From positions 930,001-994,000 of the forward strand of contig CAVVPG010000001.1 of the NCBI GenBank assembly GCA_963750075.1: a DNA stretch of 64,000 nucleotides, given 5' to 3'. A program made the translations under genes and the position numbers. The notes beneath the pieces are model-generated. The model was not told the origin of the DNA. It saw only the letters and a program-made list of their open reading frames with translations, and did not search any database. Shown in pieces: positions 1 to 8,729 of the stretch; the first letter of the stretch is position 1, and every line of letters begins with the position of its first letter. The stretch comes from Bog-473 sp963750075 (lineage in GTDB: Bacteria > Actinomycetota > Acidimicrobiia > Acidimicrobiales > RAAP-2).

Positions 1-444
1 TTTGTCCCGGACAACGAGTGGCGCCGAGCCCTGGTTGACTACAACGGAGATGTTGAGGAGATGCGCATGATTCTGCGAGCCCTCTTCCACGACCCCGTTT
101 GGTCAACTGATCCTGCGTACGTTCAGCGCCGCCATGACCAGAGCGTGCGGGCCGGTGCCTGGGAGTGCACGGCCGCGGCTCGCCTCAGGTCTCCGAACAA
201 AGCCCCTCGACCGGATTACGGTTTGGAGGACCCAACTCCCTATGAGAAGATTACGGTTCCCGTCCTCCTCATCACGGGCAACGATGATCGGCTTAAGTTG
301 CCGCATTACGGACGAGAGCTTCGGGATCGAATCACCTACTCTGACCTTGTGGAGGTGGACAGTGCCGGACACTGCGCCCAGATCGAGCAGGCCTCACAAG
401 TCAACGACCTGATCACTGACTTCCTGAGAGGCATACGCATCTAA
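1..444 (+). CDS. alpha/beta hydrolase, C-terminal part (5' end outside window)
   Basis: The reading frame is open from the first base, so the start lies upstream of the window; 147 codons are visible. The end has the typical alpha/beta-hydrolase C-terminus: a beta-strand VPVLLITGNDDR carrying the catalytic acid (visible residues about 95-96) and an SAGH motif with the catalytic histidine (about residue 124), followed by the last helix. The nucleophile elbow must lie in the missing part. Substrate cannot be told. The next gene is on the other strand 270 bp away, with nothing recognisable between. Confidence 0.8.
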   Translation, partial: FVPDNEWRRALVDYNGDVEEMRMILRALFHDPVWSTDPAYVQRRHDQSVRAGAWECTAAARLRSPNKAPRPDYGLEDPTPYEKITVPVLLITGNDDRLKLPHYGRELRDRITYSDLVEVDSAGHCAQIEQASQVNDLITDFLRGIRI

Positions 445-713
445 TTCAGTGTTTCGGCTGTCCTAAGCTCACGGGACTCGCCCTCTGAGGAACGGGGAAG
501 CATCCGGGGGACTGTCGCGCACAACCAGGCTTGAGCTTGCCCTCAGTTTGCTGTGTCGACCCTATTATCCGTGGTGGAGCGGCTGAGTGATCGGGTGGGA
601 CACGGGCCACGTTCAGCCACGTCGACGAGAGATGCCACGGGTACCGCTCGTATTCTGGGTCGGCTCCATACCACCGTCAGTTCGGTGTCGGATCGACGCG
701 CCCGTTTCCTGGT

Positions 714-1739
714 TTACGTGATAGCCGAATCGCGTAGCAGTTGGCCGAGCTGGCGTATTAGGTCGAGCTTATTGTCTCCGAGGGCAACGAAGAGGAGGTT
801 GCGAGCTCCGAATTCATGAAGTTCTCGTATTATCTTGACTCCATCGTCGATCGGTCCGACGAGACTCCCGCCCCGGGCGATCAGATAGTCGAGTACCCCG
901 GTTCTCTGGGCGACGGCGAGGGTGTCTGGATTCGCCCGGGCGTGCCGGTCGAGCGTCCAGGTGCGACCTACCTCCTCGATCCCCCTAATCTTGTCAGCAG
1001 GTACCAGCTTGCCATCGAGGCTCGGGCGCGAGAGCACGGCGGCGCCGCAGCCGTTAGACCACAGGAATCCCTGCTCCCTGGTCGGGGCCGGACAGAAGAA
1101 CGGCAGGTACCAGATCTCGATTGTTTGCGGATCGCGTCCGGCCCGCTCAGCACTCTCACGCACGGTGGATTCGGCGTACGCGATCGTCTCTGGAAGCAGG
1201 CCGAAACCGCAGAGGACGCCATCGGCCACCTGCCCGGCGGTGGCGAGCGCCTTCGGGCCGTGAGCGGCCATATAGAGCTTCACGTCGAGGGGCTCAAACG
1301 GCTTCCATGCCCCTTTAAGTGTGCGGCCCTGGTAGGTGACTTTTTCTCCGTGTAGCAGAGCCCGTACCGCGGTGATGTACTCGGACATCTGCGCGAGTGT
1401 GGCATGCCCGAGGCCGACTCCGAACGTCGAGCTGTCGCCTGCGCCGAACGCGAGGAAGGCGCGGCCGGGGGCGAGTTCGTTGAGGCCGAAGAGTCCGCCT
1501 GCGGTGACGGTCGGGTCTCGGGTTAGTGTGTTTAACACGGAGGAGAAGATGCGGATGCGCGACGTGTCGATTGCAGCAGTGGCGAGCGATAGGAAGGCCT
1601 CCGGCATGAGAAGCGGGGAGTCGACTATCCCGATCGCGCTCAGGCCCTCTTCCTCGGCCGCTCGCCAGACACGGCGAGCGGTGTCGAAACTACCGTCGTG
1701 GGCGGTGAACATGCCGTACTGAAGGTCGCTTGTTACCAC
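714..1739 (-). CDS. LLM-class (luciferase-like) flavin/F420-dependent oxidoreductase
   Basis: A 341-residue protein of the bacterial luciferase-like TIM-barrel family. It shows the usual N-terminal strand (LQYGMFTAHDGSF), a middle ELAPGRAFLAFGAGDS segment and a late GVKIIRELHEFGARNLLF segment. Family members use FMN or F420 for hydride transfer to varied substrates; the cofactor and substrate cannot be fixed from sequence. The start is GTG at 1739, chosen because a GGAGGA lies about 9 nt upstream on the minus strand. The gene stands alone, next to a serine hydrolase on the same strand about 140 bp upstream. Confidence 0.85.
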   Translation of the reverse strand: MVTSDLQYGMFTAHDGSFDTARRVWRAAEEEGLSAIGIVDSPLLMPEAFLSLATAAIDTSRIRIFSSVLNTLTRDPTVTAGGLFGLNELAPGRAFLAFGAGDSSTFGVGLGHATLAQMSEYITAVRALLHGEKVTYQGRTLKGAWKPFEPLDVKLYMAAHGPKALATAGQVADGVLCGFGLLPETIAYAESTVRESAERAGRDPQTIEIWYLPFFCPAPTREQGFLWSNGCGAAVLSRPSLDGKLVPADKIRGIEEVGRTWTLDRHARANPDTLAVAQRTGVLDYLIARGGSLVGPIDDGVKIIRELHEFGARNLLFVALGDNKLDLIRQLGQLLRDSAIT

Positions 1740-1878
1740 TATGTTCCATCCTCCGTCGAAGAGTTATCAATGATGATCGAATGCGTTTGGGTCATGTTCT
1801 GACCGGATAATTCCTTGCTCAAACGAAGACGCCACGTCTGTCTCGATGACAACCGACTCAAACCCTTCGTAAGCTCGT

Positions 1879-3246
1879 TCACGGCGCAAAACGCTTGCTC
1901 ATCCAATCAACGACAGCAGCCGTACCCTCGGTGCAGCGTTCTCCGATAGAACCGTCGTCGTTAATGCAGAAGCCGTAGTGGTCTGCGCGCCTAATGATTG
2001 TCATCGTCTTGTCGGAAGCCCCGGAACGACGCTCCATCTCCCTCACCTCACTCAGCCGCGCGCCGGCATCACCGGCGTAGTGGACGATAAGCAGAGGATC
2101 TTGAATCATTTCGAGGTTGTCGATGGTTCTCGCATTGCTGGAATCCGCGCTCCACGTACTGAGCCAGGCGCGAGGTGTCACATAACGAGCAAAACCGTTT
2201 TCGCCATAGTTTTCTAGATCTGGCCTCTTACCCGAATACGACTGAACGTGTCGATCGTCGGGATCGATACTCAGGTCTACTGCCGCTGGGTCAGCGGTTG
2301 TGCGATATACGACGATGTGCCATCCCATCCGAGCTTGCCTTTGTAGGCGGATAGCAGTAGCAGGATCGGCATGTGGCAGGAGGGATTCAGCCTCTCGCTG
2401 CCTCTCGATGAGCGATCTGGCGTACGCATCTATCCGTCGCATGCGGGCCGACTGCGCTGCCCGGTAAGCCGCAAGAAATGACTCGCTGTATGTGCTCGAC
2501 GCCGGTGGACTCCGAAATCCGTTCTTTGGTAGATAGGGGTCGAGATCGTCGTCGCTCGCCAAAGGATCTCGCTCATCGACGACCGAAGGATCGATCATTT
2601 TTTCAAGAAGTGCACCTTCGCCAATATGGCCAGCGACCAGGACGATGGCGGAGGCTGCCGGTAGTGAAAAGGAATTCAAATCATAGGGATCACCTGCCGG
2701 AGTTGAGATAAGTCGGCCTGGTGGCGCAGTCCGGGCTTGCCATTGATAGAAGGTCGCCAAAGAGCTTCCGCCACTATTTCCCAACAGAACGACTTTCTCG
2801 CAACCCTGGTCCATCAGAAACTGAATGCCGGCCGCCATGTCCAAAAGCAGAGTCTCGTGCACGGTATTCACGTCGTTGTTCGGCCATCGTCCGCCGCGTC
2901 CGAGGACTCCGTATCCCGAGCGAACGAGAGGCAGGATGTTGTAGTTCTGGCTCTGGTCTGTGCGTGGATGCATCAGGTGGACGCCGACCTTGGGCGAACT
3001 TCCACGAGGCCGGTAGTACAAGCCCTTGGACAGCACGCCGTCAGCAGCTGTTAGCCCGACGGGAGAAACCTCAATGTTCGCGGGCAAATCATCTAGTGGA
3101 ACGTTCGCTCGAGTCGGCGCCTGGACTGTGTTCCTAGTCGCCGGCATTTGTGAAGTGTCGGGACCGGAGTTCCCGGACGCAGGAGTAACCATGCCGACCA
3201 GTATCCCGCTAAGCAATCGCTCGTGCAACCGTGATCCGCACATCAA
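1879..3246 (-). CDS. alpha/beta-fold serine hydrolase
   Basis: A protein of up to 455 residues with an alpha/beta-hydrolase core. The nucleophile elbow is LLGNSGGSS (near residue 155), the acid-bearing strand is LLIVHYAGDAG, and the histidine lies in RRADHYGF near the C-terminus. A lid-like helical insertion occupies the middle third. Three starts are possible: TTG at 3246, ATG at 3243 or ATG at 3192 (MVTPASG); none has a strong ribosome site, and the first stretch could be a weak signal peptide. Substrate is unknown. It probably shares the degradative setting of the neighbouring LLM oxidoreductase, which is inference. Confidence 0.75.
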   Translation of the reverse strand: MMCGSRLHERLLSGILVGMVTPASGNSGPDTSQMPATRNTVQAPTRANVPLDDLPANIEVSPVGLTAADGVLSKGLYYRPRGSSPKVGVHLMHPRTDQSQNYNILPLVRSGYGVLGRGGRWPNNDVNTVHETLLLDMAAGIQFLMDQGCEKVVLLGNSGGSSLATFYQWQARTAPPGRLISTPAGDPYDLNSFSLPAASAIVLVAGHIGEGALLEKMIDPSVVDERDPLASDDDLDPYLPKNGFRSPPASSTYSESFLAAYRAAQSARMRRIDAYARSLIERQREAESLLPHADPATAIRLQRQARMGWHIVVYRTTADPAAVDLSIDPDDRHVQSYSGKRPDLENYGENGFARYVTPRAWLSTWSADSSNARTIDNLEMIQDPLLIVHYAGDAGARLSEVREMERRSGASDKTMTIIRRADHYGFCINDDGSIGERCTEGTAAVVDWMSKRFAP

Positions 3247-3341
3247 TAGCCTATTGAGATCGTTTTGTGCGATACGGTTAACATCCGTGCTCTCTAGGCT
3301 GTTTCAGATCTATCATCGCACTGTACAGCTATGATGCGGGC

Positions 3342-3953
3342 ATGACCGCTCCTGCGCCCCGCATCCCGCCACTCGCCGCCGACGAGTGGGACGAGGGGCT
3401 GGTCAGCCTTCTCGAACACGCACCAGGTGGTACCGAAGATCCTTTGCGCATCTTCGCAACCCTCGGCCGAGCGAATCCCGACCTCTTTCGTCGCTGGCTG
3501 GGCTTCGGCGGCACGCTACTCTCAGGCACCTTGCCGGGGCGCCTCCGTGAGCTGGTGGTCCTGCGCACCTCCTACCGTTTCGGCGGACGCTACGAATGGG
3601 CGCACCACCTCGAACTCGGCGAGGCGCAAGGTCTCACCCGATCCGAGATGGCGGCCCTTGGCGCGGCGAGCCTCGATGGGCTCGAGGTGTCGCCGCTTGA
3701 GGAGGCCGCACTCCGTGCGGTAGACGAAACTGCGGACCTAGGCGCCGTGTCCGACTCGACTTGGGACACCCTCGCAGTGCAGCTCGACGACGCCGAACTG
3801 ATCGAGTTGCTCATGCTCATCGCTCACTATCTGATGCTGGCAACTGTTCTACGCTCTTTACGAGTCCAGCTCGAGCCGCAAGCAGAGGCACTCGCAGGCG
3901 CCGTACCGGGCGGGCCTGCCGCACATGGGTCGACCACGTTGGTATTGCCATGA
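3342..3953 (+). CDS. carboxymuconolactone decarboxylase family protein
   Basis: A 203-residue protein of the CMD/AhpD-like family. The core is LRELVVLRTSYRFGGRYEWAHHLELGEAQGLT, here split as RELVVLRTSY and YEWAHHLELGEAQGL, around residues 68-95. The AhpD CxxC pair is absent, so it belongs to the EWAHH-type subgroup whose reactions are mostly uncharacterised. Its stop overlaps the ATG of the following SDR gene by 4 bp (ATGA), so the two are translationally coupled and probably act in the same catabolic step series. Confidence 0.85.
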   Translation: MTAPAPRIPPLAADEWDEGLVSLLEHAPGGTEDPLRIFATLGRANPDLFRRWLGFGGTLLSGTLPGRLRELVVLRTSYRFGGRYEWAHHLELGEAQGLTRSEMAALGAASLDGLEVSPLEEAALRAVDETADLGAVSDSTWDTLAVQLDDAELIELLMLIAHYLMLATVLRSLRVQLEPQAEALAGAVPGGPAAHGSTTLVLP

Positions 3954-4714
3954 CCGCGCTCCTCGAAGGCCGCTGCATCGCCGTCGTCGGCGCCGGCACT
4001 CGGCCCTCTCGCGACACCGATGCCCCGTTGGGTAACGGCCGGGCGATCGCGGTACGGGCCGCCCGCGAGGGCGCATTGGTCAGATGCGTTGACCGGGACG
4101 AGGTGGCCGCGGAGGAGACCTGGCGACTGATCACTGATGAAGGTGGCCAGGCGGCCGTGGTGGTGGCAGACGTGACGACCGAGGAAGGGTGCCGCCTCGC
4201 CGTATCAGATGAGGGGGCTCGATCGCCCGATGGGCTCGTGCTCAACGTCGGAGCTGCATACGGGATGGGGGTCGCTGGTACCTCGCCCGACGAATGGGAC
4301 CGGACCTTCGCCCTCAACTTGCGTGCGCACTTCCTGTTGGTGCGGCGCGGCCTGGTGACATTGGCCGATAACGCCTCTATCGTCTTCATCGGCTCGGTGG
4401 CCGGCCTTCGGCCGGGAACCCGCATCCCCGCCTATGACGCCTCGAAGGCCGGCCTCATCGGCCTCAACCGCCACGTCGCCGTGGAAGGTGCGCGGCGCGG
4501 CATCCGAGCCAACGTGCTGGCCCCAGGGCTCATCGACACCCCGATCGGCCGTGCCGCGTCGGCCGGCCGGCCCTCGCGAGAACGAGTTCCGGTACCGCTC
4601 GGCCGTCAGGGCACCGCCTGGGAGGTCGCGGCAGCGACCGTGTTCCTGCTCTCGGACGAGGCGAGTTACATCACCGGGCAGGTCCTGGCCGTCGACGGAG
4701 GGCTGAGCCTCTGA
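3950..4714 (+). CDS. short-chain dehydrogenase/reductase (SDR)
   Basis: A 254-residue SDR. The ATG at 3950 is chosen because it overlaps the stop of the upstream CMD gene (ATGA) and lies just before the Rossmann strand. The glycine motif is expanded: GAGTRPS, then about ten residues, then GNGRAIA, instead of TGxxxGxG. Other marks are the NVG variant of the NAG motif, the active-site YDASK with SVAG upstream, and the C-terminal ITGQVLAVDGG. It should reduce or oxidise an alcohol/ketone with NAD(P); the substrate is unknown. A longer frame reading upstream is antisense-like and not used. Confidence 0.87.
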   Translation: MTALLEGRCIAVVGAGTRPSRDTDAPLGNGRAIAVRAAREGALVRCVDRDEVAAEETWRLITDEGGQAAVVVADVTTEEGCRLAVSDEGARSPDGLVLNVGAAYGMGVAGTSPDEWDRTFALNLRAHFLLVRRGLVTLADNASIVFIGSVAGLRPGTRIPAYDASKAGLIGLNRHVAVEGARRGIRANVLAPGLIDTPIGRAASAGRPSRERVPVPLGRQGTAWEVAAATVFLLSDEASYITGQVLAVDGGLSL

Positions 4715-5359
4715 GTGCCTCTCCAGCCGAATCATCAGTAACGGGCAGCTGAATCCTCAACCTTTCACATCTCGGTCTTGAATGCCCGCGGTTCATAGTG
4801 CAATATCAGTGAAACTAGATCCAGACGCCAACCATAACCGGCTTGCTTGCTGCATTGAGATGGCGCGTTGGAGGATGCGATGAAAGAGATTGAACGTGTG
4901 CTTCCGACATCACTGTCAGTCAAGCTGGAGATCCTTTGGTGGGTCGCACGGGTTCGTCGAGCAATCGCACGAGAGATCCGTCTGTGCATTTGGTTTCAAG
5001 GTGCACCGTATTCGGAGATCTTTGAACAGTGCGATGGCCGTCTAGTGCTTCGGCGGGACTTCGTTCGTTCGGTGGGAGGAGAGTACTCCTGCAGACCCTC
5101 TAGCTCTAGCTGATCGGAACGGCCTCGTCAGCACGTTCCATGCAACTGCTGATCGCACCCGATTCGCGGGAGCTACAAAATTCCGCTCGCTATCACGACC
5201 TCGTAATCAAGCCCGCCGGATCTCGTTCCCGCTCGGTCCAAAGGTGACTATTTCACCGGAGTCTCTGCGCCCAGAATCGGGCGACAGAACGTCGAGTCCA
5301 TCGAGCCTCATTCGTTTCCCGCCCACTCAAGGCGCAGAAGAATTTTCAATCCGGCATGT
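4715..5359. other. 645-bp stretch without a supported gene
   Basis: This stretch separates the SDR gene from the stress-protein remnant. It holds one plus-strand frame of 81 codons (4868-5113, beginning MEDAMKEIERV) with no recognisable domain, no clear ribosome site and a serine-rich end. I do not call it a gene. No hairpin or repeat stands out. Confidence 0.5.
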
Positions 5360-5799
5360 CTACGGCACCACGATGACGGGCTGGAGGGCATAGCGGATTA
5401 GCCACGCGGCAACCGAACCCAACGGCTGCTGAACGGACCCCTTCGCGGACCGATAATGATGGCATCAGAACGCAACTCATTACTGAGGCGCTCCAGTTCG
5501 ACCGCAGGATCGCCTTCACAAGATTCTAGCCACCAACGTCCCGGTAGCCATTTTTTCAGGTCACAAGCCACTTCCGTGGTGACAGATCCAGAGTCAAAAT
5601 CAACCCGCGGACGATGCGCTGGCTGGGAACCTATTGTCAGCAATTCGTGATGACGCGGAGGCTTTACCTCGGCAATTGCGAGCTCGCACTTCTCTCGCCT
5701 CGCCACGCCAGTTGCATAAGCCAAGGCGTTGCGGCTGCTCGAGGACCCGTCATAACCAACCAGCAACAGCGAAGGGCCGTCCCGGCTGCCTTCAGACAC
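5360..5799 (-). pseudogene. universal stress protein (UspA family), frameshifted near its 3' end
   Basis: The N-terminus LLVGYDGSSSSRNALAYA is a UspA nucleotide-binding start, and the IIIGPRRGPFSSR segment begins the GxxG-9x-G(S/T) ATP-binding motif. In the main frame the protein then reads WVRLPRG and stops at 5398. One base away in phase, the DNA continues as GSVAAWLIRYALQPVIVVP and stops at 5360, which is exactly the expected UspA C-terminus. A single-base indel near 5420 therefore breaks an otherwise complete gene of about 146 residues. Real mutation and sequencing error cannot be separated here. Confidence 0.8.
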
Positions 5800-6271
5800 C
5801 GTGACCCGTTCCTTGAAGAGGCGACATCGTTACGAAACGTAGTTTCGACTATCCGTCTATTCGCCTGAGGTCACGGCCAAAATGCCGTGGTCAGGTCGAA
5901 AAAGATGCCATATTTCGCAGCCACAACACCGCGAGAACCACTTGCGCGAAACGGCACGGGGGATGCCGCAACTCTCCTGGGGGGACAGAGATTTCGCGCA
6001 AGTGGTTCTCCCGGTCTCATGAGCCTCAATCCAAAACGACAATCTTGCGCGTATTACGTATGCGTTTACCGATATATGTTAAGCATACGCACTCATAGAC
6101 CCCCCTGGTCAAGTGTCCGTGGCAAGGGAAGTCCCCGGATATGGCCAACTGGGGTCCCCCTGGAGCCCACAACAACTCTCAGCCGCTCGCGCATGATGAA
6201 CCTGCAAGGAGCGACATCGACCGGGACGGAGGAAGGCTGTCGGTCGAGCGGGGATGCCTGTGGTTGCGCGC
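5800..6271. other. 472-bp stretch without a gene, contains an inverted repeat
   Basis: No coding region with recognisable domains is seen on either strand. The only structure is the 19-bp inverted repeat listed separately (5933-6010) and a weaker imperfect hairpin around 5866-5895 (GGTCACGGC/GCCGTGGTC). The stretch lies just beyond the truncated 3' end of the relaxase remnant, so it may contain the junction where the conjugative element was broken. Confidence 0.5.
5933..6010. repeat. perfect 19-bp inverted repeat with 40-bp loop
   Basis: The left arm 5933-5951 (GAGAACCACTTGCGCGAAA) is the exact reverse complement of 5992-6010. The loop of 40 bp holds a smaller CGGCA/TGCCG pair. It has no run of T typical of an intrinsic terminator. 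It could be the two ends of a small non-coding element, a recombination or transfer-origin structure for the adjacent MobF relaxase remnant, or a strong hairpin of another kind. Confidence 0.75.
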
Positions 6272-7038
6272 TTAGAATCGTCGTAACCACGTCGCATGTG
6301 GCGCTTCGATCTCGACGCGACGGGTCGAGAAGGCACGCAGCACTCTCTTGGGCACCCCCTCCAGCTCGGCCATCCCACGGGTGGCCGGCCCGAAGCGCAC
6401 GCCGAGCGCCTTACCCAGCCCGGCGCGCAGGGCCGCCTGGTAGACGAAGCCGGCCGTGCGGGTGTGGAAGTAGATCAGGCGGGCGTCGGGGGCCGACCAG
6501 GCGCCGTCGTCCCCATGGGCGACGTTGGCGACCAGGACGTGGGTGTGGAGCTGGGGGTCGCCGGCCCGCGAGGTCCGGTGCACGAAGGCGGCGCCGACGA
6601 GTCCCTGCGCCCCGATCCGGCGAAGCCCCCCGGCTCCCCGGCGGACGCACAGCGCCCGGCGCTCGAGGTAGTCGAGGGCCTGGGCGACCGCGTCGGCGTG
6701 CACGGCGCGGACGGTGGCCGAGACGTGGCGTTCGGAGAGGCCGTAGAGGAGGGAGACCGACTTGGGGGCCGAGAAGGTGAGGTCGAAGCCCGCCACCCGC
6801 CTGGCCTCGGCCACCCCGCCGGCGGTCAGGATCTCGCCGTGGGGCGAGACGCCGGCGAGGACGGCTCGGAGGTCGCTCAGGCGCCACCTCGCCGCTGAGC
6901 CCGAGGAGCGCGGGCACCCTCACCCAGCCAGTAGCCGGGGGACTCGCCCGCCCCGGTGTAGTACTCCTCGCGGCCTGCGGCGACGGTGCGCAGGTAGTAG
7001 TCCTCGGCGCGGGCCACCAACTTGCCGATGGAGAGCAC
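6272..7038 (-). pseudogene. MobF/TrwC-type conjugative relaxase, frameshifted and 3'-truncated
   Basis: Read on the minus strand from GTG 7038 the start is VLSIGKLVARAEDYY, followed by GESPGYW, the usual opening of actinobacterial TrwC-like relaxases. The frame then breaks twice (about 6900 and 6870) and resumes as VAGFDLTFSAPKSVSLLYGL and DPQLHTHVLVAN, which holds two of the metal-binding histidines of the relaxase domain. The protein stops at 6272, shortly after RRVEIEA, so the helicase half (normally over 500 residues more) is missing. This is a broken remnant of a conjugative or integrative element. It follows an Xis-like remnant, the usual order in such elements. Confidence 0.82.
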
Positions 7039-7277
7039 CCGGGCTCAGCCGGGGTGTGATGCTTCCCGGTCCTCGGCCGAGGCTCTGGCCGACCAGGGCC
7101 AGGAGGGCGACCTTGGGCACCAGGCGCCGGCGACCGAGGCAGATCACGGGGAGCTCGCCCCGGGCGACCAGCTCGTAGGCGAAGGCCCGGGAGATCCCGA
7201 GCAGCTCGCCGGCCTCGGCGACGGTGTAGACGAGGCGATCGTCGGGTGTCTGTGAGGGTGCGGATGGAGGTGGTCAT
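7039..7277 (-). pseudogene. excisionase-like helix-turn-helix protein, frameshifted
   Basis: From ATG 7277 the minus strand reads MTTSIRTLTDT and then shifts one base into DRLVYTVAEAGELLGISRA, FAYELVARGELPVICLGRRR and LVPKVALLALVG. This is the classic winged-helix/MerR-like HTH of excisionases (Xis/BldC-like), about 70-80 residues. Such proteins bind att or transfer-region DNA and control excision. It lies directly upstream of the relaxase remnant. The shifted frame stays open to 6920, so the natural 3' end is uncertain. Confidence 0.72.
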
Positions 7278-7298
7278 GGACGCCACATTGGGCTGTGG

Positions 7299-7334
7299 AC
7301 GTCCACAAAAACGTCCACAGAAACGTCCACAGCT
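7299..7334. repeat. three tandem 12-bp repeats (iteron-like), ACGTCCACANNN
   Basis: Positions 7299-7310, 7311-7322 and 7323-7334 share ACGTCCACA followed by AAA, GAA and GCT-like triplets, in exact 12-bp register; a reverse-oriented TGTGGACGT half overlaps the left edge (7294-7302). The array lies 22 bp upstream of the Xis-like ATG on the minus strand. That placement fits an operator for an autoregulated transfer gene or replication iterons. Confidence 0.7.
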
Positions 7335-7891
7335 GGAATTTCTTGAGATTTCTTGTGCCTGGACCGCGACGGCCAGGGCGGTCAAGGGCGGCGAAGCCGA
7401 GGCGCCCGACGTGTCGGCGCCGTCCCTTGAGGGCCCGGGAACACCCCTGACACAATGGAGGGGCCGGCCGCGGCCCGGCCGGCCTGGATGCCGATTTCTG
7501 GCCCTGGCGGCCCGGTCGCTCCCCGCCTGTAGGGCGCCGGCGGGCCCAGGGCGGTCGGGCACCGACAGGTGCATGTGTGTGTCTCCATTAGTTGATTGTG
7601 GCCGTGGGGCCTTGGGCGCGTCCGATTGGCCCTTGATCCTCCGGCGTAGGTGGGCTTTCGGAGACCGGGTTGACCCCACCGGTGCTCATGGACGGGGCGA
7701 TCGTCTTTCTGCTTGCCGGAGTTAGCGAGGAGTCGGCTCAGTGTCCTCAGAACGTGCCATCCACCCGGTGTGTTCGGGGACACTCAGTTTCCGCCAGGTA
7801 TCGGCCCCGACTGCTCGCGTGCCGGCTTTTTGGAGTTATGAACGTGAGACCGGAACAGGTAGCGCGGGCGACAGGTGAACTCGTTCGCTCT
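7335..7891. other. 557-bp stretch without a supported gene
   Basis: Frames are open on the minus strand across much of it, but the translations are low-complexity proline/arginine/glycine-rich with no domain and look like GC-driven shadows. The stretch lies between the iteron-like repeats and a small gene on the minus strand. It may be the former regulatory or replication region of the mobile element. Confidence 0.45.
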
Positions 7892-8539
7892 CTACTTGCG
7901 GATTAGTCCTGGTGCTGCCTTGACCAAACGCCAGGAACCGTCGCGACCGTAGCCACACGTCTCGAAGAACCGTCCCTGGCTCCGTTGCAACATGGCGCGC
8001 TTGACGGTCTCCATCGCGTTGGCTCGTGTGACCATATCCTCCACCCTCGCCATTTCCTTTGGCGGGATCTTGATACTCAAACTCAGGTTGTTACCGCTTC
8101 CGGTGATGACTCCTCGCGCGAACTCGCCGACACCATTCAACGGCACGGACCCTTCGGCGACCCCGTGCCATGCCATTGGTACGCCTCGGCTGCCATCGTC
8201 GGGAATGAAAACACAACCGACGTCGGTACCGCCCGAGTCATTGCTCACGACAACGTAATCACGCACTGTTCCCCATCCCTCATGTGGTGTCCACACCACC
8301 GATTCGGAAGCTGGTTCGCCGATGTTTGCAGCGCCTTGGTCAGCCAAGGTCGTGAGATCGGGTTCGACTGAACCTGCCGAAGGCGAGCCTGGCCGAGCTG
8401 CTTTCGGGGTGGGCTGATTTGGCAGCGTGTCGATCACCGGCGACTGTGGCGGAGGTGGAGGTGGGGCCCAGCTTTCCGGGGGGTACCACTTGCCATCGCT
8501 CGCGAGCCACCAACCTGGACCACCTGAAAGGTCACTCAT
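7892..8539 (-). CDS. hypothetical protein with WYPPE motif
   Basis: A 215-residue protein when started at ATG 8539; an in-frame extension to 8827 is possible but reads unlike protein. It opens with GGPGWWLASDGKWYPPESW, a motif common at the start or end of actinobacterial proteins of unknown role, followed by a proline-rich linker of about 40 residues. The C-terminal half (TVRDYVVVSNDSGG ... GRFFETCGYGRDGSWRLVK) shows no family I recognise. It is divergent from the helicase remnant with a 190-bp gap that probably holds both promoters. Function unknown. Confidence 0.7.
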   Translation of the reverse strand: MSDLSGGPGWWLASDGKWYPPESWAPPPPPPQSPVIDTLPNQPTPKAARPGSPSAGSVEPDLTTLADQGAANIGEPASESVVWTPHEGWGTVRDYVVVSNDSGGTDVGCVFIPDDGSRGVPMAWHGVAEGSVPLNGVGEFARGVITGSGNNLSLSIKIPPKEMARVEDMVTRANAMETVKRAMLQRSQGRFFETCGYGRDGSWRLVKAAPGLIRK

Positions 8540-8729
8540 TGCCACGCCTCCCCGATCTACGCCAGGCGCCGGCATGGACGATAGAGAGCCGGGATTGCTC
8601 ACGGCAAGGCTCAGACGAATGGCCCAACTTTGAGCCCCCGAACGCACGCCAAACTCCAGATGCGGAAACCGCGCAGCGATGCATACGCTCTGAGTCTGAG
8701 CACGTCCACATGACGTAGATCGGGGTCGA

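Noticed and set aside
4868..5113. 81-codon plus-strand frame as a small gene
   Set aside because: No ribosome site, domain or neighbour support.
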